A DNA stretch of 64,000 nucleotides, from assembly GCA_026419785.1 (NCBI GenBank), contig JAODTK010005799.1, positions 62,001 through 126,000 of the forward strand, given 5' to 3'. This stretch comes from Sclerodactyla briareus. Its lineage: Eukaryota; Echinodermata; Holothuroidea; Dendrochirotida; Sclerodactylidae. The position numbers were made by a program, and so were the translations under genes. Shown piece by piece: positions 48,101 through 57,511 of the stretch (the first letter of the stretch is position 1; each line of letters begins with the position of its first letter). Below the pieces are notes generated by a model that was given only the letters and a program-made list of their open reading frames with translations, searched no databases and was not told where the DNA came from.

Positions 48101-48336
48101 GTCTGTCGGTAAAAGAAGGCAGGGTCGTCTGTTGAGAAAGCTTGAGAGAGCGGATTGGGGAGATAAGGGTTATTCTGTTTTCCAGTTCTCCATTTGTATA
48201 AACTCATTAACGAATCCAATCACCCGACGCCTATTAGTTGAAACCGATCGTCAAATACTGATAACATCACAGCGCCGTGCACGCCAGTATAGCTAACATC
48301 AGCTTGAAGACAGGCCAGAATCGCCAGCAACTTTTC

Positions 48337-48585
48337 AGTCGTTAGTGAAGTAATGGAATTGAAGGGCCTCCATAAAGACGCCGCAGGCCCACGAGTCGAG
48401 GGTGTCCTGCGCGGGCCAGCTAATGCCAGCTGGTCTTAGCCAATCACTATATCCAACCAGTCAGTTAGTTGAAAAAGTATGGAATTGAGGGCCTTCCATT
48501 AAAGACCGCAGCCCACTGAGTCGGAGGGTTGCCGCGCGGGCAGGCTAATGCCCAGCTGGTCTTAGCCATCAATATATCCATTATG
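48337..48585 (+). repeat. Tandem duplication, about 122-bp unit
   Basis: Unit 1 (about 48337-48458) and unit 2 (about 48459-48580) share ATGGAATTGAAGGGCC-type starts, a CCATAAAGACGCCGCAGGCC-like stretch, a GTCGAGGGTGTCC/GTCGGAGGGTTGCC stretch and CAGCTGGTCTTAGCCA near the end. GC-rich hairpins are possible within each unit. Function unknown. Confidence 0.7.
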
Positions 48586-48589
48586 ACAT

Positions 48590-49430
48590 ATTTCTGGCTA
48601 AATTGACTCAAGCTCAGTGTGAGTTTCAAGCCCATGACAAATGGAATAGAAAGGTGTGACAGTAATAAGTCACTGACGCTCTAGCTAATATAACACGGAC
48701 TGTGAACTGACGTACCATGCACAGTAGCCGAAACGTGTCATCAGTATCCATGAAAAAATACAGGGTGGACAATGGCGCTTTAAGATGTAAACCGAAGTCC
48801 TTATAAAGAGCTGTTGTTAACCTGAAAGGTATGGATTCATCAGTAGGAATCACACCTCAGAAGTTCCCCCATGTGGCACCAATTGCACATTGAGGAGCCG
48901 AATTCTCAATCCCCCTCCTCCCCCATATAAAGGATCGATCCAGTGCAGCGGTGTGACGTATACTGCTCCAATGAATATACTGCTTCTCTTTTCGACGTCT
49001 TATTCACATGAATGTCTTTAGAAAGATCATATACCAGATATACTAGCCTAATATTCGACACATTTCTACGCACCGTATAAGCACTGTGTTTTGTACCCGT
49101 ATAACTAGTCTGGAGTTGGTTTTAAAATTTGTGGAACCCCCCACCCCCCCGCCCCGCACCCCACCCACCCCCGCACCCCATCCCCCTCCCCCCTCAGGAG
49201 AAATGCTCGATCCTACTGCTGCGCTCCGGCCAGTTAGCATGTCTTAATAAACAGATAAAAGGGCAATCAGTCAGTCAGTGCTCGTTTATGAAGTCAATAC
49301 TAACAAACGGTAACAGGATCGAAGTCGCAGTGTTCTCAATCACTCAGCAGTTGAAAAACTTGCGGGCGGACCGTTGCGTTGGTGGGGCCTTATATCGCGA
49401 TAAGTTAGTCTCGACGTCACTGCTGGTAAA
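48590..49430. other. No recognised feature; C-rich tract at 49137-49195
   Basis: A C-rich, CACCCC-type tract produces the Pro-rich frame starting at 49129. No gene was recognised. Confidence 0.4.
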
Positions 49431-50639
49431 TGTATTGCTCATGGCGGGTAACAATTTTCATAAAAACCGCCAAGTCATTGAAGGTCATTTAAAAAGCACT
49501 TAGGGGTCAAAAAACTGATTTTAGTACTTTTTATGCAATAGCACTGGTGTGTTCACAGAATGCAAAATGCTGTCGGAGTGGATGTCTCACATGGAGAGTA
49601 AACAATTTCATAGCAACAGTCATATCATTCAAGGTCATTAGAGGTCACTTGAGGGGTCAAAAACTGTTTTTGGCTATAATCGGGAAAAAATTGAATATCT
49701 GCGCAGGCGGATGGGTCACATTTTGAATAATTGTTAGACTGCATGTGTGTGACTGGATCATGAAATTTGTCTCTGTCGGGTGGTCAGGTGGGTGAAGGTC
49801 GAATCTTGAATAAAGTGCTATTTAAGAGTTACGGGCAAAAAAAAACTAGAAACTGTGATTTTTGATATTGATTGAGCTTTGGGCTTTATGGAGAGCAAAC
49901 AACTCCCGCTTCGATCGGTTACTTTGGTAGTTACCAGGGGTCAAAGTTCAATTTTTATACCTTTTTTGCAATAACATTGGGCATGGTCATTGGAATGCAA
50001 TGCTTCTAGGAGTGGACCCATCACATGGAGTGTTGTGTAAACCAATTGTCATAAAAACCCGCCAGGTCATTGAAGGTCTTTAAAGTTAATTAGGGGGACA
50101 AAAACTGATTTCAGTACTTTTTCGGCAATAATAGAACTGTGTGTGTTCTTCAGAAGCAAAAGGCTCCAGGAGTGGATGATCCACATGGAGGAGTAAACAT
50201 TCGCATAAAAAAACTCTCATATCATTAAAGATCATTCGGGGTCAATTAGGGCGTCAAAACTGTTTTTTGGCTAATAATCGGAGAATTGAATATCTGCGAG
50301 GCTTGGATGGTTCACTATTGTGATATAATGGTTGACCTGCATGTTTGTGACCCTGAGATGAATTTGACCTCTGTCGGGTGGCCGTTGTGGTTAAAGGTCG
50401 CATCTTGAATAAATGTGTTATTTAAGGAGCACCTTGTGCGGGGGTGTAGGGGTGCCTCATACCAATTAACAGTGCATTATGGAATGGACCCATTACCTGT
50501 ACACGTTGTCGCTTCACAAGTCTTCTATAATGACTTCTTTCCACGAATATTGTCGGTTTAATGCTTCACCAAATGTTCTTGAATAAGGAGATACGGGGAT
50601 ATATACGTTGGCGGTTTACCCGCCCGACACTTTTTATAG
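49430..50639 (+). mobile_element. Family H element, copy 4, with a tandem pair of about 595 bp
   Basis: Two long units repeat in order: AACTGATTTTAGTACTTTTT (about 49512) / AACTGATTTCAGTACTTTTT (about 50104); GAGTGGATGTCTCACATGGA / GAGTGGATGATCCACATGGA; TTGAATATCTGCGCAGGCGG / TTGAATATCTGCGAGGCTTGG; CTCTGTCGGGTGGTCAGGTG / CTCTGTCGGGTGGCCGTTGT. The right end is ACGGGGATATATACGTTGGC, the hairpin GGCGGTTTACCCGCC (50610-50624), 11 bases and ATAG (50636-50639) followed by T. The GC-rich 5' end is not recognisable, so the copy is probably truncated or rearranged there. Confidence 0.5.
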
Positions 50640-51080
50640 TTGTAGTTTGTAGTTCAGTGGGGTTGTCACAGGGTTGTAATGGGCATAGGCCTATATGATA
50701 TCATCATATGCGAGCCCTGCCAAATGTATCAATCAACAGCGCACAAGGTTGCATGAAATACCATCACAAGTAAAACAACTGGGGGAGGGTGAGCGGTGCA
50801 CTGAAATGGAAGCACATGTGGTAACAAGGCATTCGATTATCATTGAATTTTATTCCTTATACTCTAAACGCGTTTGAGGTTTGTTTCGACAGATTTCAAA
50901 CTGACAAAGCGTGGCCTCGAATTTGTATAGACATGACGGACCAGTTAAATGTACATTCGAAGTGTTCTGAGAATTATGGGATGGGTTGTGTCGGGTCGCC
51001 CGCGCCCCGCCTTTCTCTGCCGGAAACTTAGGTGTTAGGGCAATAACTCTTCGGGTTCATCCGAATCGTTTGATCGGAAT
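50640..51080. other. No recognised feature
   Basis: Between two family H ends. Short frames only. A C run at 51091-51106 marks the start of the next element region. Confidence 0.3.
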
Positions 51081-51106
51081 TCGTACGTATCCCCCCCCCC
51101 CCCCCC

Positions 51107-51667
51107 GTATAGTGAAATATCGGATGGGTCGGATGCCTAGTGCCTATTCTTTGGCACCGCTTTCACGGGAAATACAGAGTAGTCCGATTTACACGAAAAC
51201 TTGTGGGTGGAGATTTGAAAGTTGGTCCCTGGAACGTTACGGGTATAACAAGGTCACAATAGATCAAAATTGTGCAATTTTTTTTTTTTTCGGTTTTCCG
51301 AACTTGGCGGATTTGAACGAAAATTGGTGGGTGGGACAAAAGTTAGCCCCGCAAGATGACGGTGATATCAAGTTCACCGAACTCGAATGTGTTTTTATGC
51401 GCTTCCTCAACTTCGTCGAAGATGAACGAAAACCTAAAGAATGTGCACTGCATGCAGTTGGTCCTGACCTGAACAACAGATACAGGCCGGGTAAGGGATT
51501 CCAAAAATACTGGAACTGAGGAGGAGGTCAGGTAACGGACAAACGTGAAAACAGGATCAGGTATTGTGCTTCCTATAATTGTCACATGTTCGGAGGAAAC
51601 TTGGTGGAATAGACAGATACCCTGAAAGTCGAGGTAGAAAATTAATGAGGATCACATAGCGGTATTT

Positions 51668-51709
<42 letters not shown>

Positions 51710-51810
51710 CCTTTTTTTTTTTTTTTTTTTTGTTTTTTTTTTTTTTTTTTTTTTTTTTGATTGCGGAGAGATTACACGTTGGCAGTTCACCCGCCTGTCT
51801 TGATCTGCGC
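51107..51810 (+). mobile_element. Family H element, copy 5, with poly-T
   Basis: The body has GGTGGGTGGGACAAAAGTTA-type modules and a CAGTTGGTCCTGACCTGAAC block (about 51459) matching copy 3. It ends with AGATTACACGTTGGCAGTTC and CACCCGCC (imperfect hairpin 51781-51795). A T tract of about 90 bases with three interruptions lies at 51667-51758. The 177-residue plus frame at 50986-51519 runs through this repeat and is not called as a gene. No CTAG-like end is seen in this copy. Confidence 0.5.
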
Positions 51811-52022
51811 ATGCAAACGTTGATTGGAATAGAATTCGAGTAGCGGCGCTCATACTATCCTAAACAGGAGAAGATAGTGTCTTCCCGAAGCGAAGAATAT
51901 CTCAGACGTTAGGCAGACAAGCATTGAAAGTTGTGCTATCGTCAGACCGACGAACCGGTGATACAACAGGGAACCCAAGCCAGTACCCCTATAGATTCCT
52001 TGCTGTCAGGAGCCGTCATGTC

Positions 52023-52026
52023 ATAT

Positions 52027-52060
<34 letters not shown>

Positions 52061-52112
52061 ATATATATATTAGATATAATATAAATATCATATATATATA
52101 TAGTATATATAG
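52023..52112. repeat. TA microsatellite
   Basis: Alternating TA over about 90 bases with a few interruptions (TTA, TAGATATAATA, ATATCATA). Confidence 0.9.
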
Positions 52113-52234
52113 ATATTATGTAACCACTGGCAACGGGTATAAGTTTCTGGTGGTCCTGTGAAGAAACGGATTCAACCTGTTATAGTAATGTGTTTATTTT
52201 ATGCTGCGGGAGAGCAGCTCTACACGTGATCATG

Positions 52235-52300
52235 TCTCTCCGTCCGTCCGTTAGTTCGTTAGTTCGTTCGTTCGTAAGTTCGTTTGTCCCTATGTTCGTC
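52235..52300 (+). repeat. Degenerate GTTC/GTCC tetranucleotide repeat
   Basis: CCGTCCGTCCGTTAGTTCGT with further GTTCGTTCGT units. A similar GTCCGTCTGTC tract follows the family Z start at 54718. Confidence 0.6.
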
Positions 52301-52399
52301 ACGTTCATTCATAACTTCTAACCATACATGCGATAGGTTGAAAACTTGGTGGGTGGAGCTTGCTACTTGGCTAGCCTTTAGATTACATTGATGTTAGCA

Positions 52400-52930
52400 T
52401 AGTGTTATGAGATTTTAATTAAATCAATTAATTACCCCATTTCCAACTTTATTTTGAGCTCTCATGCTGCCCCCACCCCCAAGACAAGTTTGTTTACATT
52501 ACTCCCATCCTCTGCCCTGAGCAGTGTTTACCTTATCTATCAGAAGTTCCAGTTATGAAGATAGTTGACAATAAAACCTATTGTCAGGGGGTGTGATTTG
52601 TCTTTCATCGCATCTCGCACTAGTTTACATTAGACCCTGCCCTACACAGGATTTGTTACATTACATCTCGGTCAATTCCTCAGTGGTGACCTAGAAATGG
52701 GGGATTGCGCCCCCCCCCCCCCACCTAAATGCTGTTTGATGGTGAACTTGTGAGTGGGCAACTATAACTATGAGTGCAACAATGGTTAGATCATTCATTT
52801 CTGTGGGAAGTGTGTTTCACTGTTCACTGCCACAGGCGTAGGAATGGCACTGATAGCAAAATTGAGGACTCAGTGGTAGACAGCGGTCCAAGGCATTCTG
52901 GTAGACAGATGTCAAGTAGGTCAGTCGAAG
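52400..52930. other. No recognised feature; C run at 52710-52722
   Basis: No repeat or gene recognised; the C run is followed by a short frame start at 52774. Confidence 0.3.
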
Positions 52931-53070
52931 TGAACACAAACCTAAATGTGACATGGCGAAAAAATGCAGTGTATGTGCCACGAGAGTTTTGCTGTACCGC
53001 AGCTACCAAGGACTTGCACTTGTCTTCGAACCATTTACTCCATTTTATTCGTTCGTACATGACGCGTGAA
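52930..53070 (+). repeat. Repeat shared with 63370-63440
   Basis: TGCAGTGTATGTGCCACGAG with AGTTTTGCTGTACCGCAGCT and ACCAAGGACTTG parallels TGCAGTGTATATTAGCCACA, GGAATTTTGCCGTCCGCAGC and TATCAAGACGTCG near 63376. The resemblance covers about 60 bases. The 119-residue plus frame at 52774-53133 spans it and shows no domain, so it is not called coding. Confidence 0.35.
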
Positions 53071-54190
53071 GTGGCAGCGAAAATCAGATTACGGGGGGCC
53101 CAGCGGAATTTTGAGGGATTTGAGGGGTTTTGAGCGGAGCAGTTATTGGGCTACTTACTATCGACAATGCGGAACCACTGTGCGTGGCTGCGATGCCCAC
53201 ATTTTGATGGGACTGATTAACGCCAACGGTCAGTCACTTCGAAAAAAATGTATATTGTAGCCAATGGTCAAATTTGCATGTTCGTCAGTATATAGTTTTC
53301 TCTGTATATTGTTGTTTATGCATGGGCGTTCTGTTTGGAGAGAGCTTTATGGACGTTAGTATTATGTTTATTGCTATTATTATATTGTATTATTGCTAGA
53401 TGTTATTATTCTTATTTTTTAATTTGCTTGGCATCGCGGTCGTTGAAGATGTGTGCATTTCTCGGGCACTTAATTAAAACAATAGAGCCAGTCAGCAGAT
53501 AGTTCGTCATTTTTCCAGGTTTGGTTCCCTTCAAAACAATTGTCCCCAAATGTCCAATATTTTTTTTCCCCGCATCTGCCGCCAATATATAGTGTCATAC
53601 GTCAAACTTACGTAAACCGCCATACTGATGTGAAATCAATGTGCACGATGCCCTGCCCTGTTTTTTTCGTTGCATGTCTACATCTTTATAAAGACGCAGT
53701 GCACCAGGCTGACAAAGCCAGTCTGTTAAACATTGAGGATTAGAAGTTGAATAAACTCCAAGCATGGTTATGTTCACCCACAGTGAATATTAAGCCTTAT
53801 TGAGTACTGCGAGTCTGAGAGCACACCGAGCTGAGACGGGGGAGATCAGTTTCTTCCGCCCAGAAAGCCACAACAAGTGACCTCAGGACTCCACACGCCA
53901 GTTCGATAATGGTACGCGAGGTAGGGTATACAATTGTGTACTTGCACGATCTCAGCAACACAACACCACTTCAACAGTGGGCCAGCCGATCAATATATCA
54001 CCAAACGGACTGTCAAAGGAATGGCTTTGGTCTGCTCAATGACATATGGAGTCCCGACGATTAGATTCCCGACTCAGGCACGAAAGAATCCTCATGAAAG
54101 TTATGATGAAACCCCGCAGTATCCTGTGGTACCGAAGCCCTTTGTGATTCAGCCCGTGTGAAAATAGAGGGTAGAAACTAGTGGCCATAC
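53071..54190. other. No recognised feature
   Basis: Short frames only, with T-rich ATTATT words around 53350-53420. Nothing assigned. Confidence 0.35.
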
Positions 54191-54202
54191 GAAAATCGTT
54201 TC

Positions 54203-54356
54203 GCAGGTGGTAGGACAAATGAATCAGTTTGATCCTACCACCTGCATCAATCATACAATCATGACAATTGCCTGCTGAATGACACAGACAGAAAAAACAA
54301 AAAAAAAAAACTTTGCCTCCAATCATGTACATCCTTCGTTAACATAGTTAACGAAG
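54203..54356. repeat. Two adjacent perfect hairpins
   Basis: GCAGGTGGTAGGA (54203-54215) pairs perfectly with TCCTACCACCTGC (54233-54245) across a 17-base loop. About 90 bases on, CTTCGTTAAC (54334-54343) pairs with GTTAACGAAG (54347-54356) across a 3-base loop. An A run (about 54298-54310) lies between. Neither has a terminator-like or tRNA-like context; they may be transposon ends or cruciform-forming sites. Confidence 0.6.
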
Positions 54357-54630
54357 CCCCAGTCCATGTATGGAATTCAGTGCATTGTTACTACCTGTCT
54401 GCCGCAGGGTGTCGATCCGTTTTGAAAAGTAGGGGGGGGGGGGAAACATCGAATACAATTAATCATCACGGAAAAGAAAGTTTTAGCTATTAGTTTTCCA
54501 CCCTCAGATCGCCGGAAACGGCATTGCCAAGCCGCTGCCCTTCTACATACGAGTTGAGTATAAGACAAACGAAAAAGTTGTAGTTGTGCATACTATAAGA
54601 TGAATTTACCAAATACCAAGGACACAAGGG

Positions 54631-54765
54631 ATCTTTTTGTCTCGCCTGAACTTTGTTAAGGGAGAGACATAGTGGTCACTTTGTTGTGTGTGGGTCTACT
54701 GCGTCTATCCGTCGTCTGTTGGTCTGTCCGTCTGTCTGTCCGTATGTGCGGTTGATATCTCCTGA
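54631..54765 (+). mobile_element. Family Z start module, copy 4
   Basis: ATCTTTTTGTCTCGCCTGAA is identical to the start at 35461. It is followed by GAGAGACATAGTGGTCACTT, a GTCCGTCTGTCTGTCC tract and GGTTGATATCTCCTGAACCG. The later modules of family Z are not recognised after it. Confidence 0.6.
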
Positions 54766-55069
54766 ACCGTGGAAGCCATCATGCTGGGACCTTTTTGTGG
54801 ACGTGCGCCGTGAAGAGTTGCGATGTGCATTCCACTTTACTGTCTCAAAAGACCATACTCATTGCATAAATTGCTATTATGAAAATTGGCCCCGAAAAGC
54901 TGGTACAGATCTATCTTGAGCGAGATGCAGTGGTGATGCTGTTCGGAGTTTATAACAATTATGAAGAGTACAAGAACTGATTAGATTCCTGGCATGATAT
55001 ATGCCTATTAAGTAATTACGGATAAGACCCAAATATCCTTGCTTGAGCCTGATAAGAAAGAAAGCTTGC

Positions 55070-56276
55070 CAGAGAACATAGAACGCAAGCCACCATGGTT
55101 AAAACTTCGGTCTTGGGCCATTTTTTGGACCCCCAAGAAAAGTGCCAGTTGCCGTTTCCGATGAGTGCAAAAAAAAAATGTTGTACTAGGGACGCTCCAG
55201 TCATTTATAGGGCGCGGATCGTATAAATCTATAGATTAGTCGCCAGGTTACGAAGTATTTTTTTTTTAAACATGGTGAGTGGAGCAGCAAGTTAACTGGA
55301 ATGTCACAAAAGGATGCAGCAGCATTCCTGGGACATTGAGTATTTGTGATGGCCTATATGCTCTAGTGTTTTCAAAATATTGTTACCAGAACTAGGACCA
55401 GTAGGTTTCCTGCAAAGATAAAACTTCAATCTTGGGCCAGTGTATTCGCTGGTCCTGTTATGCCGAGGAAGTGCTAGTTCCAGTGATCTAAAGGGGTGCA
55501 AAAACCAAAATTATCTTGGGCGCTACGCGCATCCTATATAGGCGCTCCGACTCAGTGTTCTCGTCCGCTCAATTGGGAAGATACATCCAGTCGGAATTTC
55601 AGACATTGACACCCCACCCCCCACAACATTGACCTTAGCTACGGCAGCAGGTGGGCAAAAAAATAAAGAGTATACACGAATCATCAAGTTTTTTGTATTA
55701 TGTCGTCCCTTCTGATATGTGTTACAACAGGGTGTTCGCTGGTCCTTTTTAAGGCCTAGGAAGTCCATTTCCAAGTGATCTAAGATAGAGGTGCCCAAAA
55801 CCAAAAATGTTCTTGGTCAATTACGCGCCATATAGTGGCGATCCACTTAGCTATTTCCACCGCTCGCACAGGTAAAAAATACATCCAGTCGGAATTTTAA
55901 ACATGACCAGCCCTCTAACATAGATCCTAGCTATACGGCCAGGGTGGGCGAAACAAAAAAAAAGAGGATACACGAATCTTCAAGATTTGGATTAATGTCG
56001 TATGAATATATATTACAGGTGTTTTAAGGGGGAATATTTCTCCACCCAATTGGGACATTAGGGACACGAGATCACATTACCGGAATTGGTTATGTAGCCA
56101 AACACCTAAAAAGGGGCCATTCCCGGCCACCTGGGGGGTTTGTAAATCTACAAAAAATTCCCTTGTCCACTAGCGCCAACCCATGGTAGCACTCGCTAGA
56201 TAGTACACCAGGCGGATTGTGCCCCCCTACAACCTCGGTGTTCCCCCCAGATGAAAAGTCTGGTACGCCACTGTCA
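55070..56276 (+). repeat. Tandem array of family X-related units (about 310 bp)
   Basis: Successive units carry GGAAGTGCTAGTTCCAGTGA / GGAAGTCCATTTCCAAGTGA, a GGTGCAAAAACCAAAA block, a core hairpin of the family X kind (about 55525-55550, 55823-55856, 56168-56204), ATACATCCAGTCGGAATTT (55584 and 55881) and a TACACGAATC stretch. A partial unit precedes at about 55090-55210. The last unit ends with CTAGATAGT, a C run, and GATGAAAAGTCTGGTACGCC with ACTG (56254-56275), the same terminus as the family X copy at 10440-10600. The array therefore seems to be an internally expanded family X element. Confidence 0.65.
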
Positions 56277-57050
56277 AGGTCAAACGAAGTTAACAGAGGT
56301 CAAAAGTATGAAGAGTATGTGAGCAAACAACTGCTGCAACGAAAGGAACAAGACACTAAACTGTATTGCGATCCTTGCCATAGCTGAACAGGCTAGGGCT
56401 AATGAGGCCCAAACCAGAAAACTTGTATTACCCCCTATAGATATTGTCAGTTTAACTTAAAATTCCCTGTCCTATAATTCGCCCACTTGGAATTCAAATG
56501 TAATACTTTCTCTTCCTCTCTGTTCTTCCATTCCTTTCTTACTACTTTTGTGGAGAACAACTGACCTCCCCATTCACCAAATATTGAATTCTGACAAAGT
56601 TTGGAAAATCACAGAAGAGCACGTTGGACCTCCGGTGACCTAAAAATGCCTGATTTTTCAGGAACAAATGAAGTGCCCATTGGCAAATTTGTTCACCCAT
56701 GGACAAAATTAAATTTCGCGTGAATTATGCAAATAAGTGGCTGTAGCAAAGTACATAAAAATGTCATATGGGGTCAACCAATGGATATTATCAAATGAAT
56801 ACAAATAGGAATCACAGTAGAAAACCCATTAGTACAGAAGACTTTCTAACAGTCTGGGGTCAGCCCCCCTCTTCTGACACGCCAGTGTTGGGGGCATGAC
56901 CCCTTTACCGGTGGGCCTTCACTCGTTGACCTTTAGATGACCTGACTGCAACAGGGGAAAAATAGGGATCATTCTACACCAAGACGAAACTACAAGTGAA
57001 TAGGAACTTGATAAATGCTTGCGTTCTTAAATATCCTCGGCAAAATGTGC
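56277..57050. other. No recognised feature
   Basis: Starts with GTCAAGGTCAAACG and AGAGGTCAAAAG (GGTCA words as at 32040 and 45258). No gene recognised. Confidence 0.3.
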
Positions 57051-57053
57051 CAT

Positions 57054-57096
57054 ACACACACGCACACACACACACACACAAACACACAACACACGC
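57054..57096 (+). repeat. CA microsatellite
   Basis: CACACACGCACACACACACA with AACACACAACACACG continuation. Confidence 0.8.
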
Positions 57097-57511
57097 CACG
57101 CAAAAACAGGATACATGCCATACTTGCGTGACCGCCAATTAACAAGGATTAGCTTGGACCTTGAGCCAAGTCATTTTCGCTTGCCCCACTTGTATATATT
57201 TATAGTCGCCCTTGAGGACGTTGGTCCAGATGAGCTACATACAGATGTTACAGATGTTACAGACCGCACGGAGCGTGATAGCACTTCAGAAAACTCCTAT
57301 CAACGTGCTAGCAAATCGGCCGCAACAGAAATTTGCTGATAGTGAAGTTCCTCTCCGTGGGATCGTCTATCAGTTTAGAAGACCGCACAGAAATATGATA
57401 GTGTGGAACAGAGTAGGATAAGGGATATCATTATCCTACCAGGCTAGGGCGCGGTAGTGTAATGATAGCAGTAGGCCCGCGGGTTGCGTTTTGGCGGCAA
57501 GCTTTTAACAT

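Noticed and set aside
50986-51519. 177-residue plus-strand open frame, the longest in the window
   Set aside because: It runs through a C run and family H repeat modules shared with 38486-39092, and shows no domain. A repeat by-product is the better reading.
51557-51853. Lys-rich minus-strand frame
   Set aside because: It is the translation of the poly-T tract at 51667-51758.
52774-53133. 119-residue plus-strand frame
   Set aside because: It contains a segment repeated near 63376 and has no recognised domain; an overlapping minus frame is equally open.
57440-57490. tRNA-like GGTAGTGTAATGATAGCAG stretch
   Set aside because: There is no B box at the right distance and no cloverleaf by eye.
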